Assembly (NCBI GenBank): GCA_029204225.1
Contig: CM055099.1
Coordinates: 67,169,852-67,233,851 of the forward strand
Length of the DNA stretch: 64,000 nucleotides
Source of the DNA: Diphasiastrum complanatum
Taxonomy: Eukaryota; Streptophyta; Lycopodiopsida; Lycopodiales; Lycopodiaceae
Reading direction: 5' to 3'
Shown: positions 37,290 through 51,869 of the stretch, piece after piece
How positions within the stretch are numbered: the stretch's first letter is position 1
Layout: the number at the start of each line of letters is the position of its first letter
The notes under the pieces: generated by a model
What the model was told of the DNA's origin: nothing
Seen by the model: only the letters and a program-made list of their open reading frames with translations
The model's database searches: none
Program-made: the position numbers and the translations under genes

Positions 37290-38407
37290 TGTCGTAAAAC
37301 GGCAGGGCACGTGAGCGGTAGCGGAAGCTTGAGGATTGAGCGTGGCGTGTAGGAACGAAAATGCAACAGTTAGCAACAAAAATATTCAAGTAGAAGAATT
37401 CATACAGAATGTGCAAATGAACAATGCAGTAGTGGGACAAAAATTGCATTTTGATTAATATCAACAATGAGTATAATAACTTGAATTAATAACTTCAGCT
37501 TGCTGAGCGTGATAACGCTGGCTACAGATAACTCTGATTAAAAGAAAGAAATTCAATCAACTCAAATAACACTTACATAGCTTGAATCAGCTAATATATA
37601 GATTTACAAGTGTCGAGGAACAAAATATCGTACAAGCTTATAATGCTATTTACACCAGTCTTTGCATATGTACAACATTGGCAACCGCTAACCGCCTTTG
37701 GGATATTTGGTTGTCCAGCTGCTTTAGGGTTGCTAATAAGTTGGCGACGTCGGTCAGCCAATGTAGCAAAAACACGAAAAAGTTGAAAAACCCGAAGGTG
37801 CCCTTAGACTGAAGATATGCAACTCCTGAAAGTGCCCTTACACTAAAGGCATGTAAATCCCTAAGGCGCCCTTAGATTCAAGGCAGTGAAGAAGGCAAAA
37901 AAGCCGAAAAAGCCGAAAAGCGCCTTACACTGAAGAAGAGAAGAAGGCGAAGGTGCCTTAAACTAAAGGCAGTGAGAAAGGCGAAAAGTGCCTTAGTTTA
38001 GAGGTGGCGAGAAAACCGAAAAAGGCGAAGGTGCCCTAAAATGGTGTTAAAGGTTTTTTGGGTGCTTTGTTGCATTTTTCGCAAAGAGAAAAAAAGTGAA
38101 AAAGGTGAAGGTGGTCCAGAAATGGTTTAAGTCATTCTGGCCAGTGTGTCGTATTTTTCGTGAACGAAAAAGGCGAAGAAGGCGAAAAGCAGAAGGTGCC
38201 TTAAGAATGGTTTCTAAGGCATTCTGGCCACTTGGCCAGTGTGTCACATTTTTTGCTAAGGAGCGAAAAATGCGAAGGTGCCTAGAAATTCTTTTAAGGT
38301 AAAAAGAGAGGGAAAAATGTGAAGGTCCAAAAATATGAAGTCGGCCTTCGTTTTTCAGGATGCTCATTACTTGAACGATTTTAAGACTAAGCATAAGAAA
38401 TCTAACA
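37290..38407 (-). repeat. 5' LTR of element 3b, complete
   Basis: Starts TGTTAGATTTCTTATGC at 38407 and ends CGTTTTACGACA at 37290; 1118 bases. It is rich in GGCACCTTCG/CTTTTTCG modules. It is the reference copy for the family-3 LTR pieces at 31-33.4 kb. Confidence 0.85.
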
Positions 38408-38464
38408 GGATCTTATGCAAAGTCTACCAAGCTTCCTTATGCTAGATCTAGGTCAAGATCTAAT

Positions 38465-39244
38465 ATGCTTCTTGGAGATGTTCATCTTTGTGCTAACTTG
38501 GCTAGTCTCGAGGATAATGATGGTGTTTTAATGGTTCTCCATGACAAGTGCAAGCATGCAAAAGGTAAGGAAAGAGCTAACTTCATCAATGGTGGTGAAG
38601 GTTCTTCCTTGGAAAAGATTGTTGTTAATGATTTCTTTGATCATATGGAAAACGATGTTGCTAGGTGCATGCATGAAGGAGGTGGTTCTTCTACATTCTT
38701 TTGTGATGAGTCCAAGAAAGTCATTTTTCCAGCAAGTGGAGTCACATGTCTTCATAAAGAGAGTAGATCAAATGGTTCTATCATGAGACTTGGTGAGGGA
38801 GATAGTCACAAGTCAAGAAGAAGAGAAGTATGTGAAGTAGTATGTTCTTTGAATGATGTCATTGTGAATGATAGTGAGAAAGAATCATTATCATATGAGT
38901 CATTACCTAAAACATTGAGTAGAAGTTCTTGTTTGAAAAAAGAGAGTACTTCAATCATCCTTATGTTGAAAATACTAATCATTTTTTCCATGGCTTCTAA
39001 TGTTTTTGAGGTATCTACTTCTTATGATGCAATCATTAAGAGGGAGTCTTATGAAGGAAAGAGCAATGGAAGATTGGTTCTTGGAAAGATCCAAGGCATG
39101 GATCTCACATCTCTTCATCAACTCAAAGGATTCTATGATTATAAATTGATCACTCATGATCAAGATAGCAAAAGGTTGGTTGGAGAAGTCTACATGGAGC
39201 AAATGGAGAGGCAATTTCTTCAAGGCAAGGGAGATCTCATTTGA
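38465..39244 (+). CDS. 259-codon ORF, N-terminus unknown, C-terminus copia RT-like
   Basis: The longest ORF here without a clear family. The first ~230 residues are hydrophilic with His/Ser/Lys-rich stretches, and I recognise no domain. The last ~20 residues (GEVYMEQMERQFLQGKGDLI) match the 'EEVYMEQPEGFxxxGKEDLV' block of copia RT. They continue, past the stop, into YGLKKAG at about 39251. The ORF is therefore probably a decayed copia linker-RT region or a fusion, not a host gene. It begins just outside the 5' LTR of element 3b (38407). Codon usage gives no extra help. Confidence 0.4.
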   Translation: MLLGDVHLCANLASLEDNDGVLMVLHDKCKHAKGKERANFINGGEGSSLEKIVVNDFFDHMENDVARCMHEGGGSSTFFCDESKKVIFPASGVTCLHKESRSNGSIMRLGEGDSHKSRRREVCEVVCSLNDVIVNDSEKESLSYESLPKTLSRSSCLKKESTSIILMLKILIIFSMASNVFEVSTSYDAIIKRESYEGKSNGRLVLGKIQGMDLTSLHQLKGFYDYKLITHDQDSKRLVGEVYMEQMERQFLQGKGDLI

Positions 39245-39587
39245 GGTTTGTTATGGACTCAAGAAGGCTGGATTTATTAGGTTTGATACTCATCTTCACC
39301 TACTCTACTTCATGTTGTATGGAAAGTTTGGCATCTATCTTTTGATTTATGATGGTGACATTGGTGGCATTGTTTTCACTAAACTTTGTGAAAGAATGAG
39401 ATCAAGCATTGATGAGGTCTTGTTGGATCTAGATCAAATGTTTGAGAGGGAGTATTTCCAGAGGTTCAGGTCTGAAGATATTCATATCTTTGATATCTTT
39501 GATGTTCAAGAGAAAGATAAGCAAGTGGAAGCGACTCACTTTGCTTATGTTATCAATAATCTTCTCTCCTTTTTTGGAAACTTATAA
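39182..39587 (+). pseudogene. Copia RT relic
   Basis: EVYMEQ...GKGDLI, then in another frame CYGLKKAGFIRFDTHLHLL and GIYLLIYDGDIGGIV, corresponding loosely to 'YGLKQAPRxWYxRxDxxL' and the block before YVDD. YVDD itself is replaced by other sequence. It ends at TAA 39585-39587 after a stretch without copia similarity. Confidence 0.45.
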
Positions 39588-42036
39588 CACCGAGGCTCAT
39601 GAAGATTAAATTAAAAATCTATATGCAAAATCAATACTTTATCAACCTTAGAGATCTAGACCATCCAACTCCCTAATATGGAAAGAAAAAATTTATTCTC
39701 AACAACATCAAAAACAATATTGAAATCTATTAGTTAGAAATTTTGTAAGAAGAACATGAACTTAAAAAGGGACTCACACACGTGTTGGACATCGCCATCC
39801 AAAATGCATCATCACAATCTAAAGAGGGAATGTCTAGAAGAAGAAGAAAAAACGTCACTAGTTTTATTGCTATAACAAGTAGCATAAATGGTATACTACC
39901 TGAACTTTGCATCAAGTTTCTTAAAAGTGGATATGCAATATCTTCTTTGATGGGACAATGGGTATATGACATCATCATACTCTTATGTGTCATCCTTCAA
40001 GGCTTCAAGAATCATAGAAGATAGCTTTGTACCAAATCAAGGCTTTCCAACAAGCCTTAGACCATGTCATTGATTGTGTTATCCTTGTCTCACTTCAAAG
40101 CTGGTTATTGGCAACAACTCATCCTACTCTAGAAAAAAAAATTAAATACATTCTTGGATAGAGTAAATTCTCAAGTTTCATTGAAAGATCTTCAATGATC
40201 GAATACCACCTTGAACATATTTGCATTTGTGCACCTTAGCAATGGCCATAAGCAAGCTTAACATCTATGTTATGCCACTAATTTGTTATTGTAAGGATTA
40301 AAAAGCACTCTCTATTAGGTTGGTACATTGCATGGTTTTGATACATGAACTTGTTTAAAATTTCACCTCACTTCAAATCATGAGATTTTTTATGCATTTT
40401 TGTGACTTGTTATCACATTTTTGTCAATGAAAAAGCATATGCCAAAAGAAATTCTAAATAGCTAAAAGGTGCGTCTAATCAGCATATCTTCACAAGCGTT
40501 GAATATTGTCGCATCAAATTTCGACATTATGAGTGTATGTATAATCTATATGCCAAGAAAAAAAGCAAGGTCTTCCACCTTGTTGCCATTCAAATTAGTC
40601 CCAAAGACTTAGTATAAAATTATCCACTATGTTGCACACATTATCCCAAGTGGACATTTAATCTCCATGTTTTATTAAAGTTTGGATGCATCATATACAC
40701 CTAGGATTTAGGGTACATACACGAGCATGTATATAGGACTTTCTACATAGTAGAGGGTAGTTGGGCCACACATGCATATGAATGCTTGCACATTAGCATC
40801 AAAGTAACCAAATGTAGACTTATTGTCTAGAACAAAAGCATTCCAAACTCACATATTCAAAATGTAGCTTCTTCTATGGGCGTTGTGTCTCCCAATAAGC
40901 AAAGACCTTATGTTCTCTCTTAGACTTCAAGAGTACAACTCCAATTAGCTACTCAAATGGACATACCAGAGAAAAATATGTATATTACGGCCTCAAAATG
41001 TCACTTTGATGAAAGTATAGCTACAAAGCTAGAAATGGTTTTTCAATGAATGAGAAATTAGTAAGCACATTGATCATAAACAATAAGTGGCCAGATACAT
41101 TGGCACATGGTGAAGCATCAAAGAATTTAACAATACTCCTTTGCAATATATGATTTTATGGAAGGGGACTAAGAGCAATTAGATGTGATATCTAGGGCGA
41201 GGATCAAGATGAAAATATTTATATAAAACTTTTTGAAAAGAAAGTGGACAATCATTGAATTAAACTTTAGAACAGAGTAGCATGTAGAAAAGGAAATATG
41301 GCTATATGTGACAAATCTTTATTTAAATAAAGGTGAAAATTTAGAAAGTTGTAACATCAACATGTTAAATGGAGGTGAGACTTTTGAAATAACGATGTCA
41401 ACATATCATATATCTCATGATCACACATACCACCATAACAATCTTGTACATTGTATCTCAAGAGAAATTCCAAGTCAAAAACTTCTAAGTGATACCAAAT
41501 ACAAATTTGGGGTCTTCAAATATTTTTATACATATATTTTATTTGTCATACAAATTGACACTAAGGGACTAGTACCACAAGTGTTAGGGGCATATTGGGC
41601 ATTTACAGAGCCGTCGTGCAACTGATACTAATGTAAATAAATAACAAAGGGTCTCATACCCTCAATTTTGTAAGTTATATGTCTAAATAAGCTAGACATC
41701 GCATAACACTACACAAAAGCGCTAATATATGTAAATCTACCAAGAGCATTAGAAATACTAAGTAGTTTATTTGATAGCAAATGTGCCTTGAAGCATAGTC
41801 ATGGAACAACATAGCACGACTCAAAATAGAAAATGCAAAGCCTTGTGCAAGTCAAGTTATTTGCAAAAATAAATAACATCAAGTTAATTTAGACTCTTAA
41901 GTTTAGAAATGACCAATAGTTTTCTGTCAATCAACTCTTTTTGGAACCAACTACATAAGGGCCACATCCTTTGTATTCTATGTTCTCCAACTCCATTTGT
42001 TCAGCATAAAAGTTGAATTTCTGCCTATTGTTTCTT
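39588..42036. other. No gene recognised
   Basis: AT-rich. The 105-codon ORF at 41308-41625 has no recognisable motif and no supporting context, so I do not call it a gene. No LTR or TIR boundaries were seen. Confidence 0.4.
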
Positions 42037-42040
42037 GTAA

Positions 42041-43699
<1,659 letters not shown>

Positions 43700-43700
<1 letters not shown>

Positions 43701-45905
43701 GTAATACGATCGCCAAGTGAAGATCTTCAAGAATCCTGTCACATGTAAACAAAAGGACACCTATGGAGCATAAACCACCCAACCAACATGAAGAGGCTAG
43801 TCAATACCCTAACTCTTAACCCCCAAGCCACAATGAATGAATACAAGAGAGGAAAACCTGGCTCAAGAATCTGAAATTCCAATAGGAGATGGGCGAGTTT
43901 CCATGGTAAGTATTCTCTCCAAGAGGAGAGAATATTCTCCTTAGGATCCCCATGCAGCCTATATTAATCTACTGACCTCCTGTTCTTGTATTATAGCAGT
44001 TAATCACCATGCAAGTGCTCCTATGTCCAATTATAGGTCTAGGCCCTCATACAATTATTAATTACTTGTAACAACCACGTCCGGAATGACGTAGCATAAC
44101 TAATAACCACATACAACTGGAGTGACCGGCTATCCACGTCAGGATTTATTCTGATTCCCTTATATAGGACATGGACTTAACATTCTTCTCTAGAAGTGAA
44201 AACCAAGGAGGTTCTTCTTTACGCTTTCGACCCGCTCCCATGAATCATCATCCTTAGTTTCGTCCCTTTCACCTAATCAAGCACTCAGAGATAGAATGAT
44301 TTCTCAATTGTTTATCTCTGGTTTTGAGTTTCAGGTTCCAAAGGAACACTAAGCAATAAGTCCTCCAAAAGGGTAAGATCTTCCTCTAAAACAACTACGA
44401 CACCTTCATGTAAACTTAATTTTAATCAGCTTACATAAAACACAGGGTGAGCTGTAGACTTGTTCTGAAGATCTAGTTCGTAAGTTAAAAAACCAATTTT
44501 CTTTATAATCGAAATGGTCCACAATATCTAGTAGACAATTAATAATGCTTCCCCATACGCATAGTCTTAGAATCCTTAGGTATTATAAGGTATACCCAAT
44601 CATCAACTTTAAAATCTCTAGGAGACTTCTTAAGATCGGCATAGTCCTTAGCTCTATCCTGAGCACTCCGGATACAATCACGGGCCATTTGCAACATCTC
44701 ATGCATATCATGCAAGAAATCCGCAACTTTCTGGATCTTAACAGACTTCGTCTCCACATTTATTGGAGATCTAGGTTGAAAACCGTACATTAGCATAAAC
44801 GGACTATAACCAATAGCAAAATGTTTCCTACTGTTATAGCAAACTCAATCAAAGGAATGTAATCTTCCCATTGAGATTGTTTGTGAGACACATATGTTCT
44901 CAACATATCCTCCATAGTTTGATTAGTTCTCTCAATCTGGCAATCTGATTCAGGATTATCAGAAGAACTAAAACTAAGCGAGGTTTCTAGCTTATGGAAT
45001 ACAGCTGACCAAAAGTGACCTGTAAATTTAGGATCTCTATCACTAACTATATCACTTGGCAGTCCATAAAGCCTAAATAACATTTTCACAAAGATATGGG
45101 CTGAATTCAAGCCTTAGCAGTCGACTTGACTGGTATAAAAGTAGCTAACTTTGTCAACTTGTCCACCACAACCCAAATAGAATTATTTTGGCGTTGGGTC
45201 CTTGGAAGTCCAACCACAAAATCCATAGATATACTTTCTAGGGGATGTAACAGTCTTTAAGCGTTCAGCTTTGGCTAATTGACAAGGTCTACATTTAACC
45301 ACATAAGACTCGACAAATGGTTTGAGTTTTGGCCAATAAAACTCTCTTCTGACCAAGTCTAAAGTCCTATGTATGCCCGAATGACCTGCATAGGGAATGT
45401 CATGACACTCATAAAGAATCCTCTTCTTTAACTCATCATCCGTTAGTACACAAACTTTCCCAATTTAAAATAGTAAACCACCTTGGATAGATAATTGTTC
45501 TGCTATCTTCTTATCTTTCCTAGGAACCTAAGACCCATGTGAGTAAATCTCTACTCCATTCTCATTTTTTCCTATCTCCACCATCTTCTAGATGGGAGCA
45601 AAATGAGAATCCAATTCACACCTCCCTCTCAGTGAAAGATATAGATCAGTGAAAATTTGGACGAATGAAAGTTCATTTAATTCACCAATCTGACTAAGCA
45701 CATCCGCAACATGGTTAGAGCTGTCCTTGACATATCATATCTTACGATAGATGCATTTCAGATAAATCTAAAATTGGCTTAGCAAATAAAGAATAAGCTT
45801 CATACTACAAATCAAAAATTTCCATTACATTAGCAAATGAACTCATTCTAGATAGATGTACATATTTGTCTCCAAACAATGTAACTATTTCATTACCCTC
45901 CTGAA
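43700..45905 (-). mobile_element. Chromovirus-like Ty3/Gypsy element, partial
   Basis: Minus-strand remnant running from the end of RNase H (45905 side) through integrase and a chromodomain-like end. A purine tract (AGAGAAGAA, 44183-44191) and an LTR start TGTTAAGTCCATG at 44182 follow. The far end of the LTR is uncertain (43700 is approximate). The 5' half is missing: the sequence switches to a plus-strand copia element at about 45905. Confidence 0.75.
44190..45905 (-). pseudogene. Gypsy integrase with chromodomain-like tail
   Basis: SSNHVADVLSQIGELNEL marks the end of RNase H. DIPYAGHSGIHRTLDLVRRE with CRPCQLAKAE forms the HHCC integrase finger. MDFVVGLPRTQ, GLPSDIVSDRDPKFTGHFW and QIERTNQTMEDMLR show the catalytic D, D and E region. 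MLMYGFQPRSPIN and DWVYLIIP follow. The tail reads DDSWERVESVKKNLLGFHF before the stop at 44192-44190, resembling the end of a chromodomain (DxxTWExxxxLxxxxPxF). Frameshifts and stops break it. Chromodomain tails direct integration toward marked chromatin. Confidence 0.8.
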
Positions 45906-45913
45906 AAGAGAGA

Positions 45914-48410
45914 ACATGTGGACCTATGCAAACTCCTTCATTGCTAGATGCAAAGTACTTCATTACCTTTATTGATGAATTCTCTAGAAGAACAGTTGTT
46001 TATTTCATTAAACAAAAATTAGAGGCTTTCATCAAATTCAGACAATTCAAAGAGCATGTTGAGAATCAAGTTGGCAAACAAATCAAAGCGCTGAGGTCAG
46101 ATAACGAAGGAGAATACATCTCCAATGAATTCAAGGAGTATTGCCTTAAGAACGGCATTGAGCAACAATATATCACCTCCTATTCGCCTTAGTCAAATGG
46201 TCTTGCCGAGAGAAAGAACAGAACCTTAGTCGAATCGGCAAAGTGCATGTTATCACATGCGACACTTCCGAAGTCCTTATGGGCTAAAGCCGTTTCAACA
46301 GCAAACTATATTCAAAACAGATGTCCTACAAAAGGCCTCTCAAACAAAACGTCATTCGAAGTTTGGACAGGTACCAAACCTTCTTTATCAAACTTACGAG
46401 TTTTTGGATGTACTGCTTTTGCGCAGATACCTCGTGATCGCAAGAAGAAGCTCAACTTACAGAGTATCAAATGTGTTTCCATCAGCTACACTACTTCAGA
46501 TCAAGCCTACAAGTTGTTCGATCCCATCGAGTCAAAGATATTCACTAGTCGGGATATCATCTTCATCGAAGATCAATTTCAAGACCTCAAAGGAAAGGGC
46601 AGTTCCCATGTAGCTGACCTATCAGACTCTCCTAACGCATTGAACTTTCCAGTTCCTCAATTGACTATTTCTATTGAAGGTCCAAGATCCTCTACTCTTG
46701 ACAAACAACAAATTATTGGCGGATCAGAAGATGATGGTGTTGCAAATCAGCAACTACAATATGATGGAAATAATCAACTTCCTGTATTACCTAGAAGATC
46801 TTCAAGGACTAGCACACCAGCTAACCGGTATATCGACGAGTCTGCAACCTATCTTGTTTGTCCAAGAGGCACTCAGTTAGCCTGACTCAGATCTCTGGAA
46901 AGAAGCTATGGATAAAGAGCATTCATCTCTTATCAAGAACTAGTTGTGGATAATTGTCAAATTATCTGCCAACAGAAACGTAGTTAATTGCAAATGGATT
47001 TTCAAAGTCAAGTACAACGTAGATGGAAGCATCAACAGAAGAAAGGCACGACTAGTAGCCAGAGGTTCTTCTCAAGTATACAACGTCGATTACACTGAGA
47101 CCTTCAGTCCAGTAGTCAAGCATTCTTCTATTCAACTTTTGTTATCATTTGTCGCTGCAGCCGATTTGGAAATACATCAAATGGATGTAGACAACATATC
47201 TCAATGGAGTTATCGAAGAAGACATTTACATGGTGCAACCCGAAGGTTATATTATCGAGGGTAAACACAATCATGTGTGTAAATTCCATAAGGCACTTTA
47301 TGGCTTGAAGCAATCTGCTCGAGCATGGTTTCAAAGGATTAATACTTTCCTTATTGATCATGGCTACACATCTAGCTCTTCATATTCAAACGTTTACTTC
47401 AAAGCAGTGCAGCAGTCTTTTATTATTATCACATTATACGTGGATGATACATTGCTTTTCAACAATAGTAGCGATCTAATAAAAGAGGAGAAGACAATGC
47501 TATCTTTCGAATTTGACATGACCGACTTGGGTGAAGCTCATTTCTGCCTTGGTATACAAATCCACAGAGACAGAAAACAGAAGTTGATCTACATTACACA
47601 ACATAGGTACATCTACAACATTTTAGTCAAATATAATTTGATCAATTACAAGTTATTTCTCTGACCAATGGGACCAGGACTCAAATTGTCAAAGGACCAG
47701 TGTCTCCAAACAATTCATGGGAAGCAACAGATGCGTGAGTATCCCTACCATTCTATTATAGGCTCTCTTATGTACGCCATGATATGTACCAGGCCAGACA
47801 TTGCTTTTGCAGTCAGCTCTCTCAGTCACTAATCCTAGTATAACACATTGGAAGGCTCTTATCAGAGTCATGAGATATCTTCGAGCTACTATGGACTTTT
47901 GCATTTGTTATGGAGCAGTCGGCAATGACAAACTCAATTTTCTCAGTGGTTACACAGATGCGAGTTGGGCAGGAGATGTAGACACTCGTAAATTTACTTC
48001 CAGATTTACATTCTTCCTCAACAATGGTCCAATTTTCTGGAACAGTCGCAAGCAATCTCTGATAGCTCTATCTTCCACTGAATCAGAGTATATCGCAGCC
48101 TCTCAAGCTACAAAAAATGCAATTTGGTTGAGGAACTTACTCTCAAATATTGGTCTGAATCAATATGCTCCGATGACATTATTTTGTGATAATCAAAGTG
48201 CCATCACTTTATCAACCAACCCTAGATTTCATTCTAGTAGTAAGCACATTGAATTGAAGTATCATTTCGTCAGAATCAAAGTTCTCAACGAATAGGTGAG
48301 ATTATAGTAGTGTAGAACGCAAGATATGAAAACAGATGTGTTTACTAAAGCATTAAGTTTGGAGTCACACAGAAGATTCTGTGTAGAACTAAATTTGAAG
48401 GTCAAGGCAT
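45914..48410 (+). pseudogene. Family-1 pol: integrase, RT, RNase H
   Basis: Integrase: FITFIDEFSRRTVVYFIKQK, ALRSDNEGEYISNEFKEYC (GG changed to EG), SNGLAERKNRTLVES. NLRVFGCTAFAQIPRDRKKK follows (212-codon open stretch 46247-46885). RT: NCKWIFKVKYNVDGSINRRK, LVARGSSQVYNVDYTETFSP, YGLKQSARAWFQRINTFLI and FIIITLYVDDTLLFNNS (YVDD intact). RNase H: LSGYTDASWAGDVDTRKFTS, WNSRKQSLIALSSTESEY, FCDNQSAITLSTNPRFHSSS. Few breaks: stops or shifts near 46190, 46885, 47215 and 47660. It is the best preserved pol here and is a sister of family 4. Confidence 0.9.
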
Positions 48411-48434
48411 TCAAGGATTCAGATTAAGGGGGAG

Positions 48435-49702
<1,268 letters not shown>

Positions 49703-50400
49703 TCCTTTGATGCCACAATAGAAGCATTTGAGCTTTGATCTATCCTTATTTTCGCCACTTGAAAAAGCATCCACTTGATCTTGCCCTTTAGACCACTTAC
49801 TTTTGATTTTGCCCTTGAATTTGCCCTTTGCAAACATAAGTGTCGATGTAGATCCAGCTCTTGCTTGAAGCCTATATTCTTCACTGATCAAGATCTCTTG
49901 AAGATCCATCAAACTTGGCAAAGTCTTTTATATTTTGAACAATGTTAGCATGAGCATCCAACAATCCATCGAGAATAACTTGAACAAGCTCTCCTTCCGT
50001 AATGCTTTCATCAATGCAAGCGAACTCATCATTCAATGCATTCATCCTAAAAAAAAAAGTACTTGAAAATCTTTGCCTTCTTAGAGTCAACACTCTAGAA
50101 GTAGACTTGGATTCATAAAGCTTCTTCAATGAATCCCAAGCATCCTTAGATAAAATACACTTACCAACTTTCTTCAAAAGCTCATTGGTAACATTCATCT
50201 CGATAATGTGTAGAGCCCTTTTGGCCCTCTTAGCATACCTCATTTGATCTTGTTGTGTTGCTGGTCTCTCCCCAAACCTACAACAATATCCAAAACATCA
50301 TTCATCTCAAGAAGTGATTCCATCCTCACTTTCCACAATGAATAGTTACTTGAGGTAAGCCTATCATTGGCTTCCAACATGACTCCACTTGATGTTGCCA
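49703..50400 (-). pseudogene. Copia gag split at its zinc knuckle
   Basis: Blocks in order: MLEANDRLTSSNYSLWKVRM near 50380. MRYAKRAKRALHIIEMNVTN and LLKKVGKCILSKDAWDSLKK with LYESKSTSRVL (UBN2-like gag core) follow. Next are DESITEGELVQVILDGL, MDLQEILISEEYRLQARAG and KLKCFYCGIKG. The last should continue to the His of C-x2-C-x4-H-x4-C but meets the inserted LTR. A frameshift separates the first block and another lies near 49905. Confidence 0.85.
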
Positions 50401-50440
50401 CGTAGCAATGACGTGATCTTCTTTTTCAATCTATTTCAAT

Positions 50441-50991
50441 GCACAAATAACTCCTTTGAACAACAACAAATGTTTTCAAAAGAAATCACAAAGATTCGAA
50501 GCTATCTCCAAAATTCTCTTCTAGCACTTATACCAAGCAAATCAACACATAGAATCATGAAATCTTGATCAACCTATTATCTATCCTCAATCTAATGACT
50601 TTTGCCACTTCCTTATATTGAAACACACTCAAATGAAGTACAACAACCTCACTATCTAGAGATCCAATCAAAATTAGAGTTTTGACAAAATCACAAAAAA
50701 ATGATTACTCCAAATCTACATGCAAATGCTGAAAATTTGATATGCAATCTATTAGCCACCACTTAGGCTGATCCAATGATCCAAAAATCAGCCAAATCTA
50801 GTATGTTAATTCAAAAATTGGAACTGTTCAAGTTTATGAACCTATATAGGGCTTTTATCCACAAAAGATCCAATCTACAAAAGCAAAAAACCTCGATTTT
50901 GGTGTAGAATCCTCTCTAGCATGCTCTAGCCTTGATATCTTCACCAAATCATTAATAGATATGATTTTCTCCTTCAAGACCTGAAACAAAA
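50441..50991 (-). other. Untranslated leader between PBS and gag
   Basis: No ORF; AT-rich. Contains the sequence expected between the PBS at 50992-51003 and gag. Confidence 0.6.
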
Positions 50992-51003
50992 GCTCTGATA
51001 CCA
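50992..51003 (-). promoter_or_regulatory. PBS, initiator tRNA-Met type
   Basis: TGGTATCAGAGC on the minus strand after an LTR ending CCTTCACA. Confidence 0.9.
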
Positions 51004-51720
51004 TGTGAAGGATTTCAGATCAATGATGATCCAATCCACAAAAAAGATCTTGGGTTATAAAAGAAGATACTCTACCCATCTCACCAATGTAGAAAAATAA
51101 GTATCTACACACGAAATGAGATGCAAAATCTAATAGAACTTGATCAAACATGAATGAAAAGATAAATTACTATTGCTATTTGTACAAAACCAGCAAGCTA
51201 CTGTATTTCACACGTGTGGATCCAAAAATAACAAATACAGATCATTCTACACATAGAATTGCATGCAGTCACAAGTATAGTGCACCAATGGATAGCAAAA
51301 CCCAAGAGAACCATGTATAAGCATGAAATGAGATAGATAAGAGAGAAGATATGTCTCTCCACGAGTTACATCCTTTTATAGCAGGTCCAAACCCTATTTG
51401 GCCACTTGCCTTTCCACCAAAATGCAAACCCTACTATTTCTGGGTCTAGATTCAAAGTACCCAACATTCAAATTTGAATCTACTCAAACTTGACTTCTAA
51501 CTTTCCCACACTTTCAAAAAGTGTTTATATAAATGAAATTTAGACTAATGAGCTTTGAAAAGTCAAACTCTAAGTCTAAAACAAAGTTCCCCTCATTTAT
51601 TAAATATAGAAATGTAGCAAATATGATCAAACTAGTTGAATCTTTCACAATATATACCATGAGTGTTTTGGAATTCAACAAAGTGTGACCTTCAAGATGA
51701 AAAGTGTGACAAATTAGGGT

Positions 51721-51865
<145 letters not shown>

Positions 51866-51869
51866 CTCT

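Larger units (their letters stand above)
33448..38407 (-). mobile_element. Copia element 3b (family 3)
   Basis: Minus-strand copia with 5' LTR 37290-38407, PBS 37279-37289, gag from 37144, then protease, integrase, RT and RNase H down to about 33480, and a polypurine tract. Its 3' LTR is rearranged (33042-33447 plus 32310-32581). It is the most complete family-3 copy here and faces 3a tail to tail. An internal deletion removes most of the integrase core. Confidence 0.85.
49703..51720 (-). mobile_element. Copia element (gag, PBS, 5' LTR) interrupted by the family-1 element
   Basis: Minus-strand 5' end of a copia element: LTR from 51004 rightward (outer end not fixed, at or before the GA tract at 51726), PBS, ~600-base leader and gag. 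Gag stops exactly at the family-1 LTR end (49702). The LTR holds a TATA box (CTATAAAAG, complement of 51373-51381) and a CACACGTGTGG block at about 51209. Its pol is not found on the other side. Confidence 0.8.

Noticed and set aside
41308-41625. 105-codon plus-strand ORF
   Set aside because: No recognisable domain or neighbour; likely chance in AT-rich DNA.
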